A stretch of DNA of 64,000 bases from Sweltsa coloradensis (lineage: Eukaryota > Arthropoda > Insecta > Plecoptera > Chloroperlidae), in assembly GCA_024449915.1 (NCBI GenBank), contig JAMZAV010001717.1, positions 1-64,000 on the forward strand. The letters run 5' to 3'. The position numbers and the translations under genes are program-made. Below are positions 35,278 through 45,725 of this stretch, one piece after another (position 1 is the stretch's first letter; the number at the start of each line of letters is the position of its first letter). The notes below the pieces were generated by a model. That model had not been told where the DNA came from and ran no database searches. It saw nothing but the letters and a program-made list of their open reading frames with translations.

Positions 35278-35561
35278 ACTAGGGAAACGCCAAAGTCGTT
35301 GTTAAACGAGTGAGTGAGCCATGTGTTGAGTACCCGGTTACATTACTTTTCTTCCCCCTACCTTAGGCTTACCTAGCCTATCATAGGCTAGAGAGGCGCA
35401 TTATGACCTTACAGTTGACGCGCCCGTCCCCGTATACCAACTAAACTTTAAAAAACTATTATTTATACGAATATAATTATCAAACTTAAATGCAAATGTT
35501 CCCGGGTACTCACCACATGACTCGCTCACTCGTCTAACTATGACTTTGGCGATTCCCTAGT
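35278..35561. mobile_element. 284-bp MITE with about 67-bp terminal inverted repeats
   Basis: The left arm begins ACTAGGGAAACGCCAAAGTC, and the right arm reads back as ACTAGGGAATCGCCAAAGTC. The arms match at nearly 90% down to GAGTACCCGG. The middle holds GGCGCATTATGACCTTACAG, shared with 3395-3565 and 23135-23190. The termini are palindromic (CTAG), so the exact duplication cannot be set. Confidence 0.75.
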
Positions 35562-35565
35562 CTAG

Positions 35566-35653
35566 TTGGCTAAGGCGCCCTTGTAGCCGAAATGTGAAAG
35601 AAGTGGGTTCAATCCCTGGTCGGGAAAGATTTTGTAATTTCTAGATTGTATTT
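35566..35653 (+). mobile_element. tRNA-like element related to 28365, left arm missing
   Basis: TAGTTGGCTAAGGCGCCC looks like a tRNA A-box region, and GTGGGTTCAATCCCTGG is the B box. It ends in AATTTCTAGATTGTATTT like the other copies. It abuts the right end of the MITE at 35278-35561. Confidence 0.6.
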
Positions 35654-36307
35654 CAAAAATAATTAAACATGTTTTGAAATGCATATAACGCAGTGTAGTC
35701 CATCATCTGTGGCAATAGGGCCTACTATGGTAAACATAGCCAGTACGAAATACGTGAAAATATTGCAAGGTTTACTCAATCTACGAGCGGAATTTGGGGG
35801 TACCTTGACGTGCAACATTCGACAGACCTTGCATGGACGCGGCATTTCACGGCCTGGCGAATAACGAACAAAAAATATATTTTCAAAATCTAAAACACAT
35901 TGTCGTTAAAATAATTTCTAAACATTGGAAGTCTATTTTTCAGTTAATTATTTCTTGTAGGTTTAAATCGCAATGAATCTTGCTGATTTTGTTAGCAGTT
36001 CTCAATAAACTCGTACCGGATGTCTGTTTAAAATTTCAGCGCAATCTGTTCAGCGATTCGGCTGATTTTCAACGTACACACACACACTCACATACAGTAC
36101 GCACGCAGACTAACGATTGACCGCCATTTAAGTTGAATGGAGATCACTCCGTTCGCTACGCTCACTCGTTTAAATATTGACATGTGACATATGTATTATC
36201 TATAAACGAATTCTTCCAGGAGCGTTACTATAAAGTTTGTACATTGGGGTGGGCACAAATCCAGCAAAATCCAAGAATTCGCATGGAGAGGGGGCTTTAG
36301 TGCCAGT

Positions 36308-36638
36308 GGTTTATCCAGGAATTCATAAGGGGGGGGGGGGGGGGTTAACCAATTAATTCATAAAATGTAACAAAGTTTTTTTTCTCATTTAAGGTTATTT
36401 TGGTGAAAATCTGTGCATTTTAAAGCATCACTATAACCAACTTTGTATCTTCTAAAATCCCTTTCTTAATAAAAAAATCTCCTTCGAGGTCATTTTGGAG
36501 AAAATCTGTGCCTTTTAAAGCATGACCAACAGCACAGCATACTGTGGGATGTTAATCGGGGGGGGTGGGGGTGGAAACGAGGTAATTATTGGGGGGCGCA
36601 CGCCTCCCCCCCCCCACAAAAAACCCTAGTGACGCCCC
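36308..36638. mobile_element. Probable hAT-like relic with G- and C-runs
   Basis: Starts CAGTGGTTTATCCAGG and ends GTGACGCCCCTG, with long G and C tracts inside, much like 62896-63422. No target duplication could be matched. Two internal blocks share TTTTGG(T/A)GAAAATCTGTGC; a similar block is at 5063-5090. Confidence 0.4.
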
Positions 36639-37056
36639 TGAATTCTTCACTATACAACCCTTTAAACTTGAACCATTTCTGTACTCAATGCTTCAATAAG
36701 ACATTCGATTTAAATATTTCAATCCCGAGGGAAATACTCTTTTTGAGATCTATGTATCACACCTTTTACATTTGCATATCTATTGATCTTAGACCGAGTG
36801 AAGATTTACCTATATTGGATGAAATGTTGAAACATGAACTTGTTTGAAAGTGTGACGTTGAAATCAAATATGCAGTGTTTGAATACAAACCACTACAACT
36901 ATTAGTTTTTAGTTTCTTTCAACCTTACGCTAACCAACATGTATTAGGGAGCTAGCATCACCCGAACAGTACGTACAACCCGAACAATACGTACGAGGGT
37001 TTGATACAGAATGTTGTTGGCTACCCTTGGGCTCAAAGGGGCGGGGCTGGCTTTGT

Positions 37057-37073
37057 ACCCGGCACCTCCACCA
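37057..37073 (-). repeat. tRNA-Ala(CCA) 3'-end complement motif
   Basis: Exact 17-mer on the minus strand, flanked by ATCTT and ACAAAGCC, with no similarity to the other loci outside the motif. Confidence 0.8.
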
Positions 37074-37589
37074 AAGATAATGTTCGCTACGATTTTATTT
37101 GTGTGTTCTTCTTTGTCAATCTGATGCTTAAGTAGCTTCGCTTCCTATGCTGGATACTCCCGCCTTCGTGGTTGCTAATTTTATTTATTAATTTAACGTC
37201 TTTCCTAGTCAGTTATAAAAATAAATTTACAATGGAGGACAACTAATTAAATCCAATTACATAAAATGCAGACACAACAATGAACTATAGTCGAGTAAAG
37301 TTTGAAATAGTAATAATATCAACAATGTATAATAAGCAAATAATTTTGGTAACAAATTCAAAATTGATATGAATTTATAAAATTAACTAATGAACCAATT
37401 ATTCCGATGTGTGTGAGAGTGAGAGTATAGTTACTGTATATTCTCTGGGCACAGCGCACAGCCCGAGGCGCGTACGGCGAGAGTTAAGTGCAACTAGTGG
37501 CGTTACTTTCACAGCATCCGGCCACCGTAGCTAACTAATACCGTCCTGACGTCGCAATCAGTAGGACTTGTGTAACATCGTGCGGTCTT

Positions 37590-37650
37590 ACGTGTAGGCG
37601 GGGTTCTGATGCTGTAGGTCGTCGGTTCTATAACCGCCTCTTCCAATCAT
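37590..37650 (+). repeat. Possible tRNA-derived 3' half
   Basis: GTAGGTCGTCGGTTCTATAA then CCGCCTC resembles a variable loop and T arm. There is no 5' half. Confidence 0.25.
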
Positions 37651-38617
37651 CTGAGTTTGTGAATGATTTCCTCAATCAGCGGTCGAATCGGTTTACAGCA
37701 AAATATGACAAACCCTTGAAGGCTTCTGCAATCCAGATTTAGCTATGCATCGAGCAGTCGATGTTTCACATTAGGCCTACTGTTTAAGTGTCTCTCCCCA
37801 TAAACCAGTTTCCAGTGAAAATTTGTGTGGGAAAAAATCAGTCTCAATCATTTCGATTAAAATGTTACTTATAAATAATAAGTATTAAATAATTTCTACA
37901 CAAAATCAATATAATAATTCACCTACAAAACAATTAAAAGATATAGAAAATGGTAGAGCATGGGTTCACCCACGAAACTCTAACAGTTTTTTTTTTTTAC
38001 AGTTTAGTGTTTATCAATTCCAAACCCGCCAAACAAATTTCACTTTAATAAAACTATTGGGTTAGGACTAGGTGACAATTAGAGTACTTTGTGTTTGCTT
38101 TCATGACAACATGCAGAAATTCTGTCATCAGTGAATGCGATATTAACCAGCAGTTAGCGTACCGCTCCCTGTATCGTTCTTCGTTCTTATCTATCGCCGT
38201 GTTGTTATAGGGAGTAGAAAGTTGATTTCTGTTATATTTCTAAACTCTTACCCTACTTGGAGTCCACGTCCACGTGTAGAGTCTTCTCGCGAGAAGACAC
38301 AACCCAACCCCTGTAAATCCGACCAAACGAGGGGAAAATGTTATTTTTCCCCGCCTTTCAAACACGTTTTACAGAAACCATGTGCCCGCACGGCGTGTGG
38401 GGGCTTAGGCTGGGGCCATTAATACAAGTTAGTGTTTAATGGTGTGTGGGGCTAGATTGAAATTGACATTGATGGCTACGGTTAAGTCTGATACTTGTTC
38501 AAGAGCCGCGTGACGAATGCAACATGTGCCAGTTGGAGACGTAAGAAAAGAAACTATGAATATAATAATATTTTACAATGCGTACAAAAAGCAAGTCTTT
38601 GGGCCAGAGATTTTTTA

Positions 38618-39050
38618 CATTCTATTTAATTGGTAATACCATAGTAATTAATACTACTTTATTAAAATTATGATATTAAAAAAATGCAATGGAACATGAA
38701 AAAGTAATGAGTAACATATTTTGGAAAAAATAGGCATGCTGTCAATACCTAATATAGGCCTAGATATCACTAACCAACCAAATAATTATGACATTTTGTG
38801 TCATTTCAGTTTCGTTCCTATGAGTGGGACGATACATTCTTAATTGGTAATACCATAGCAATTAATACTACTTAGTTAAAATTATGATATTTAAAAAATG
38901 CAATGGAACTTAAAAAAGTAACGAGTAACATATTTTGGAAAAATAGGCATGCTGTCAATACCCAATATAGGCCTAGATATCACTAACCAACCAAATAATT
39001 ATGACATTTTGTGTCATTTCAGTTTCGTTCCTATGAGTGGGATGATACAT
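38618..39050 (+). repeat. Tandem duplication, 2 x 214 bp
   Basis: TAATTGGTAATACCATAG starts at 38627 and again at 38841. The two copies differ at only a few positions through GATACAT at 38831 and 39044. The few differences mean it is recent. No gene is inside. Confidence 0.85.
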
Positions 39051-39689
39051 ATACATGGGGACATTTTAAAAATGATTATAGCACAATCTGTTATCTGTGA
39101 TTATAGCTTCTATAGTTCACATCGTGAATATTTGTTTTACTATCTCGATCAGATCATGGAAATCAAAGCTCAGAGAAAGCAATGAATCTACTTTGAAACT
39201 GAAATATGATAGAAAATAGTCAAGAATATGGGAACTAGTTCATTGTGTGGTGGTGTGTCTAGATATCTGTAACCTGCACATAACGCACTCGATTAATTCG
39301 TGTTGGACACTAAGTTTTACTTCATTTAGTTTAATTGAGCTTTATTTAATATATCTTTACAGAAGTCTAGAATATCTTAGAACTGTTCAACATGAAGATA
39401 TACACACATAAAGAGAGGCTACGAAATGTTGAAGTTATGTAAACCGTTTCGCAAAGAGTGTTATAAACGTTTGTATGTGTACATCGATTCATTGATTGCT
39501 GTAGTAAAATCTAAATTATACGTAACACTTGCTGTAGACCGCAGAGTCGGTAAAATCACATCTTTCTTCTTTCTTGTAAAATAATGTATGCCTGTTATGT
39601 ATAAATGCTATTGTAAAAAGCACTGACGATTCAACTGAATGTGTAACTTTTTCTCAATCAATCCTGTGCTGACATAATATGTGTCTGTT

Positions 39690-39990
39690 TGGATGAGCGT
39701 AGCGAAGACTGGAACTTGGCTACCCTGATAAAAATAGCATCGTTTATGTTGGTTTGTTTTTATGTTTTTTTGATCTATTTGTTCGCTATCAACTGGTCAA
39801 AAGACTACTCCAATCTTGGTGAATTTTTTAGGTAGAAGTCCTCCGAACTTTGATATGTTATGATTTATGAATTGGTGCTTAATCGAAGAAATGTTTCTCA
39901 TGAAAATCGTACTTCGACGATTATTTAAATTTTTATACAGTTTTTGGTCTGTTAGCCCTGAATTTTCAGAAGACCTTCGAATCCTTTAAA
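39690..39990 (-). repeat. Dispersed repeat, inverted copy of the 59690-59910 sequence
   Basis: The minus strand shows TACGATTTTCATGAGAAACA, TTTCTTCGATT and GTCTTCGCTACGCTCATCC in the same order as the plus strand near 59690-59900. Confidence 0.55.
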
Positions 39991-40899
39991 CTTGCATACG
40001 CTATAGGAATGAAAGTGCTTTCGTACGCAGGGAGATGGACCTAAATGCTCATCCTTCAACGCAACGATAAGAATCTTTCGCTGTGGGCCCTAGTTTATAA
40101 TATTGTTTTGTAAAAAATAATAATACACCATTTTTTTAATTTAAAAAAATATTAAAAACTCGACATTATGCATAATATTTTCAACACTATATACTCAGCT
40201 GCTCATTATACCAGGCCAGCTTCAGCACCACATCTTCTAATCTAACCCCGACTCTTACAAACAACAGCTTCGTTGTTCTCCGTGAATGGACCATTCTTCC
40301 CAGATTGCATCTCGTCATTCATCATGTTAATAGTGTGGTGGTGTTGAACACACGGCCCCTGTTATACGAGCCTACGTGTGGACACCACTTGCGATTAATT
40401 ACATACAATTAGGATAATTGAAGGGGATGAATAAGACGAAATGATAAATGCTAATGGAAGGGTCTTGTTTTCCTCAATTTTTTTTTTAGAAAACTATATT
40501 TTTTAAATATTTTTTATTGTAATCAAATTTTGTCAATTTTACTTTTGTTCCTTCTTAATTTTTCCTGATTGATACGGACTTATTCCTGAGAGTTTGACTT
40601 GGGACGAGTGGACGTTCAGGGAGACGGCCAAGCGAGGAGATTTAAAATGTGTGCAAACGCGACTTGACAGTAGACAGTGCGACATACTAAACAACGAATA
40701 ATTCGTAATTACTTCGAGAGTTGCTCTTTATGTTTTTACCACCCTACCCGTTACACGGGGTGATTGTTTTTTTATTTTGAAGGGTTGGCCAAACCTCTGT
40801 CACTTTAGATATATATTGGAGCGAATTTCGAATTGGCGAAAGTAGAGAACGGAATTTGAAAACATCCCTCTTCCCTCAGTTTGTACACTGTTCCTGTGG
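39991..40899. other. Intergenic, nothing recognised
   Basis: AT-rich sequence with no frame of interest. Confidence 0.4.
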
Positions 40900-41260
40900 A
40901 GACTATAGACTGTGCGTCTTTAGTCTCCAGTACTTCCCCCAGCAACGTTACCCAACTGACAGTTTCTCCACCACCCACCGTACCCGACTATCCCCTAGTT
41001 CCTCCACCACTCTCTAAGAGTGTTGCCACCTTGCCCAACGTCCATAGTCTAAGTAAATTCAACCAAAGAATATCCTTGTATCTTGCCCAACGTCCATCTT
41101 TCGCAAGTTCCTCCAACTCTTGAGAGTTCCTCCAGTATCCACCCTTCAAGTCTGCTGGTACTTCCACCCAGCAACGTTTCCTCCCCTTCAAGTCTGCTGG
41201 TACTTCCACCAGCTACTATACCCGACTGACAGTTCCTCCACCACTGCTAGTACCTCCAGC
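40900..41260 (+). repeat. Degenerate C/T-rich repeats
   Basis: Variants of CAGTTCCTCCACCACT, CTGCTGGTACTTCCACC and CCCGACT recur several times with irregular spacing. Open frames here (Pro/Ser/Thr-rich or the reverse) come from the repeat. Confidence 0.55.
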
Positions 41261-41269
41261 ATCCACCCT

Positions 41270-42473
41270 CTGAGTGTGTGCCGGACTGCCTGTAGCTGTT
41301 GAGCTTCCTCCGCGCTCTCTCGCGCTGTGTTGAGCGTCCTCCTCGTCAGTCGACGTCTGACGCCGGGTGTGTGAGGTCGTCCGCCGGTAGCTCCACATCG
41401 TAGTGAAACCTCTCTAGTCTCGTCGAGTCCCGAGGCGCTTCTCAACCCACTTGCCCAGCCACTGTCAACACGGGTGCGCCATGTGTGGTGTGACCGCCGG
41501 CTCGGAAAACTAAAACCAACAGTGTGACCCGCGGTTCGGAAAACTAAAACCAACAGTGTGACCCGCGGTTCGGAAAACTAAAACCAACAGTGTGACCCGC
41601 GGTTCGGAAAACTATAAAGCCAACAGTGTGACCCGCGGTTCGGAAAACTAAAACAAACAGTGTGACCCGCGGTTCAAACTATTTCCGGGGTGAAACTTGT
41701 TTTTCGTAGAAAAATTTGACAAACTCGTTGTGCGTTATCACTTATCAGCAAGGACGTGACAAATCTTGCTCGAGATAAGACGATTGCCTAGGGCGTCGGT
41801 TTTAAGGGCAGATAACACCTTGTGTCTCGCAACTGTTAAGCTGTCATGTTGATCCTGGTAATTGAGTGTGGGAGATAAGGAAGGTGTGTCCTAGAAGAAG
41901 AGGGTAGGAACAGGACGACATGTGCGGGCGTCGTACGCACCTAGCGTCGGTGTGTGAGCGAGCGCTGGGTGTGCGCAGTGATCGGCTTTATCAGACCGCA
42001 CAAGTGAGGTAGTGTGTCGAAGACAAGAAATCAGCTAGACTAAACATCGCTTAGCGTGAAGTGGGTCAGGTGGTGCCTATTAACCGACCAAAAAGCAGTT
42101 AATAAAACAAGTGAAAAACTTTCTTAATGTTTGTAGCGGACACGGATCATGTTTGTACACGAATTATCTCAATACGTGATTAAATTACATTCGGAAAAGT
42201 TATAAAAAAAAATTATGTGAAAATAATCTGTATGTAATTTCATTCATGGTTCGGCCCAGACGTCGCGGAAGAGAAATTATCGCAAGTTTTTTGTTTTGAT
42301 CCGAAACGAAAGCGGTTATCGAAGTTTTTCTCGTGTGTTTTGATCGAAACTGGTTCAGTTCGAGTGTCTGTGATTCAGAACATGGGGACACGAGTGTTGC
42401 TCCACTAGGTCACGTGGTTTTGGATACTTCGCCGAGAGGAGGTTCGAGGGTCTTCGCCATGTATTTAATGCAG
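41270..42473 (+). promoter_or_regulatory. CpG-rich stretch, possible promoter and first exon
   Basis: CpG density is clearly above the surroundings at 41290-41480 and 41930-42010, and the 34-bp minisatellite lies between. At the end, TTCGCCATG (42459) starts a five-codon frame that reaches a CAG/GTATGG donor at 42474. This could be a 5' exon, but no downstream exon was identified. Confidence 0.25.
41480..41680 (+). repeat. 34-bp minisatellite with CCGCGG
   Basis: Unit GGAAAACTAAAACCAACAGT plus GTGACCCGCGGTTC, five to six copies, one with a 2-base insertion. Every unit but the first carries GACCCGCGGTTC. Confidence 0.85.
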
Positions 42474-42786
42474 GTATGGTGTAGCCTAGGGCTCATAATG
42501 TACTATACCTAGGGCACATAATGTACTGTACCTGGCGATAGCTCGTTGCGATTGCGATATTTACGATTGTTTTCTATATCGACATCTGGAATCGTTTTTG
42601 TTTTTGACAGTTCTTCTTGGATGCGGACACTCAGCGTCAGTACTTTCGTATTGCAAACATGAAAATCAAAGTTGTCATGTTCGGTTTTCATCCTCCCGAC
42701 CGATAACTAAATAGGCCTACTTCTTTCTCGTACGTATAGGTAGCCCGTTTCCAAGAAAGTTACAAATTTTTCCCCTGCAAGTTTAT

Positions 42787-42993
42787 GTTTGCGATTCCTG
42801 GGTTCGATTCTCGAGCCGCCTAGCCACGCATGTTTGCAATCTAGGTTCGATTCCCGACTAGCCATGCATGTTTGCAATCTGGGTTCGATTCCCGACTAGC
42901 CATGCATGTTTGCAATCTGGGTTCGATTCCCGACTAGCCATGCATGTTTGCAATCTGGGTTCGATTCCCGACTAGCCACGAATGCTTGCAATG
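42787..42993 (+). repeat. 38-bp tandem array of B-box-like sequence
   Basis: Five units, each with (G)GGTTCGATTC, starting near 42801, 42844, 42881, 42919 and 42957. The clean unit is CTGGGTTCGATTCCCGACTA plus GCCATGCATGTTTGCAAT. Every unit matches the pol III B-box consensus GGTTCGANNCC, with no A box. Confidence 0.8.
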
Positions 42994-45430
42994 TAATAAC
43001 TCTCCCAACAGACGATAATAGAACTATGACACCACCTGTTACTATCTGATCCCTGGTGTCGCAACACACGTAGTGTTATCTATCACATTCCTCAACGTTT
43101 GTTTGGAGTTGGCGTCGGAATGTTTTGTGTTATCTAGAGATGGAGACGTGGTTACTGTAAGGTCATAGGGCCGTGTTGATAGAGACGTGGACGTGTTGAT
43201 AGATAACAGTCTTGTGTGTTTTACTGGTGTTTGCGTGAGCTCTTGTGACAAAACAATCACCTATCTATCCCACTCAAACATCGGAGAACACACTGACAAT
43301 CAGTACAGCAGGAGCACCCCGCTAGCGGTGTTCTAAGGAACAGTTCTGAATCTGAATTCTGAAGCACCGTATATTAGGCCGCCTTCAATCCATTGGAAGG
43401 ATGATCGGGGATCTGGCCCATGGATGAACAAATTCTTATCGGCTTTCTTATTCCATTTGGTAGCAATGGACAATTCTTATCACTGGCGCTCTGCGAGCGT
43501 ATAAGCACTTCTTCGCGCGTTGATGGATGAACGTGTATCCTTCTCCCTGCTTCCCTACATTCAACAAATTGTAATTGTACGAATATTATTTAAAAATGTC
43601 TTCGATATTGTATTTCAATTCATAGCATATGAGTTAGAAATTTTTAAGGTTCCCTGAAAATTTCATTAAGATTGCGGGAGCCAAATATAGCCTACAAAAG
43701 CACATTTAAAACATCAGCCGAGTTTTTGTTTTCTAAAGTTAGTCAAATTGAAGTTTTAGCTACTACTCGCATTCAATTTTTATAGAGGTTACGACACCGT
43801 TCCTACTAAACCTTCCTCCAAACAACACCATGGTACAGTTGTTTTCAATACATGTGTTATCTGTGCTACTGCTATGGTTACCGCGGTACCTGCAGGAGCC
43901 GTGCTGCTTGATACCAGCCTACATGGTGACCCAAGCAGCACCCGCTATACTAAGCGCGAGATAAGAGTGTACTGTAACTACAGCCTAGGCACGTGATGGA
44001 AGTGCGCTCTGACGTCAGATGTTATGGTGTAGAGTGAGCATGGCTCGCGTGATGCTTGTTGTTAGTGAGTCCAGAGCGGAGAATAGGGTTTCAGTGGTAA
44101 ACCAAGGCTGTGGAAGCCAAAGTGTGACAGACAGGCTGGGGAACATAATTGAGTATAAAAAATGTCCGACAAGTGTTTTGGCCGGAAGCAGTGAAAATTG
44201 TTTTGTTTTCTTGTCATGCTATTTGAATGATATCCTGCATGTGTGAGTGTGACATTGGTTGTTGCTGTGCTGCCTATGTCATGGGCACAGTTGTGTTCTG
44301 AGTGTGAAACACGCTTATAAACACAGAGATTTCTGCCACTGTTCGACACGTGTCCTGACTTTCCCAACATTGACAAGTGAATCCCTCTAGTCCATCCACG
44401 TTTATGCACGTATAATGAGCATAATAGAGTGAAAATAATATAATATTTTGATGGTTTCGTGGCTTGGGTGCTGACTCCGATACCAAGGATGGTATTATTC
44501 ACTTCGTTCGTTCGTATACTTTCGTACTTTCGAATTATATGCAGGAAAATCTTAATTTTCTAGATCTGTTTTCGTATAACTCATTTTGCTTAACCACTAA
44601 GGACTTTTGTCCAATCTCAAGTCCATAATACCATAATAATATCATATTGGTCAAAATTTACATTAATTTCGTTGACCAAATGGCCCAAATCTCAAAAAGT
44701 CATATCCGAGGACAGGCACCAGTTTCCCTAAGAATCACAAATGTCTTGATCGATGGAAAAATTAGACTAGGCCTATTTCAAAAGTACCAAACGCACATAT
44801 TCGGTCTAGAATGTTCTCGTATGCTAGATTGTGAATGTCGAACTTAGTAAGCGAGCTGTTAAAAAGTGCCAAAAATATTATTAAATTCTGGCACATTTTT
44901 CTCGCTCATTCACAATAATAAGTTATAACAAAGTACGAATGCACATTTTTGTCAAGAATGTTTTCTTGCTAATTTTATGTTGATGTCGAAGTCGTCCAGT
45001 CGTATACGTTGCTTATAAAATCCAAAACGTATAATTATGTGTTTAAATTTTGCACATTTTTCTTGCTAATCCACAATAATTATTTATAACTAAGAGCTTG
45101 ATAGATGGTGCACATATCGTTTGATCTCAACGTCTGGCAGTCTACTTGTGTTTCGTGCACCCTGTGCCCGGGCGCCCACGACAATGTTCATCTAAGAAGC
45201 TGTTATTCAATCTTGCTTGTTATTATTATTACTAGACATCTCAAGGAGCAACGGTTTTAAATGTACTATCCTTGTCGAGGATTCCGCGGACTGGTTTCAC
45301 CCCCTGAACCGCGAGACGCGAGGGATGGTCTGCAGCCTACCCCTGTCGACCATCCGCAGACGTCCCTCCGTGAGATTAATACAATAGAGGTAACAACTTT
45401 TTCATTTATGATAACTTCTTCCAAGTTTTA
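42994..45430. other. Intergenic, nothing coding supported
   Basis: The longest frame (44062-44502, minus) has no domain. GCACATTTTT and TTGCTAAT-type blocks recur loosely at 44890-45070. Confidence 0.35.
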
Positions 45431-45725
45431 ATGTAGACTTCATATATGCTCCAGTTCGCTAGGGCCTAGTTTATCCCTGAAGCAACATTTGTGTTGAAGT
45501 TCGTCGAGCTACAAATAAATTAAGTTCGGATATTATATTATAACACCTCTAATTAGAATAAGTACCCCACAGTCTAGACTTCAATATATGCTCCTCATTC
45601 ATCTAGGCCTAGTTATCCGAAAGCAACAATTTTTTTTAAACGTTCGTCGTCAGCTACAAAAATAAAAATTTAAAGTTGGATATTTATATTATTCCCCTCA
45701 TAATAAGTAAGTACCACACATTGCA
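45431..45725 (+). repeat. Diverged tandem duplication of about 145 bp
   Basis: TAGACTTCATATATGCTCC, GGCCTAGTT, GAAGCAACA, CGTCGAGCTACAA, GGATATTATATTAT and ATAAGTACC are repeated in order from about 45575, with many small indels. Confidence 0.65.

Larger units (their letters stand above)
36640..38617. other. Intergenic, nothing coding recognised
   Basis: Contains the minus-strand 17-mer at 37057 and the weak tRNA-like half at 37590. Confidence 0.4.

Noticed and set aside
41188..41553. 121-codon minus-strand frame in CpG-rich DNA
   Set aside because: It spans the start of the minisatellite and degenerate repeats; GC-rich DNA gives long frames by chance.
42787..42993. CRISPR array (38-bp repeats)
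   Set aside because: Units are head to tail with no unique spacers, in a eukaryotic context.
44274..44486. EGF-like pattern (CINVDGLEGFTCQC) on the minus strand
   Set aside because: Cysteine spacing does not fit EGF well, only half a domain is present, and no acceptor or donor supports an exon.
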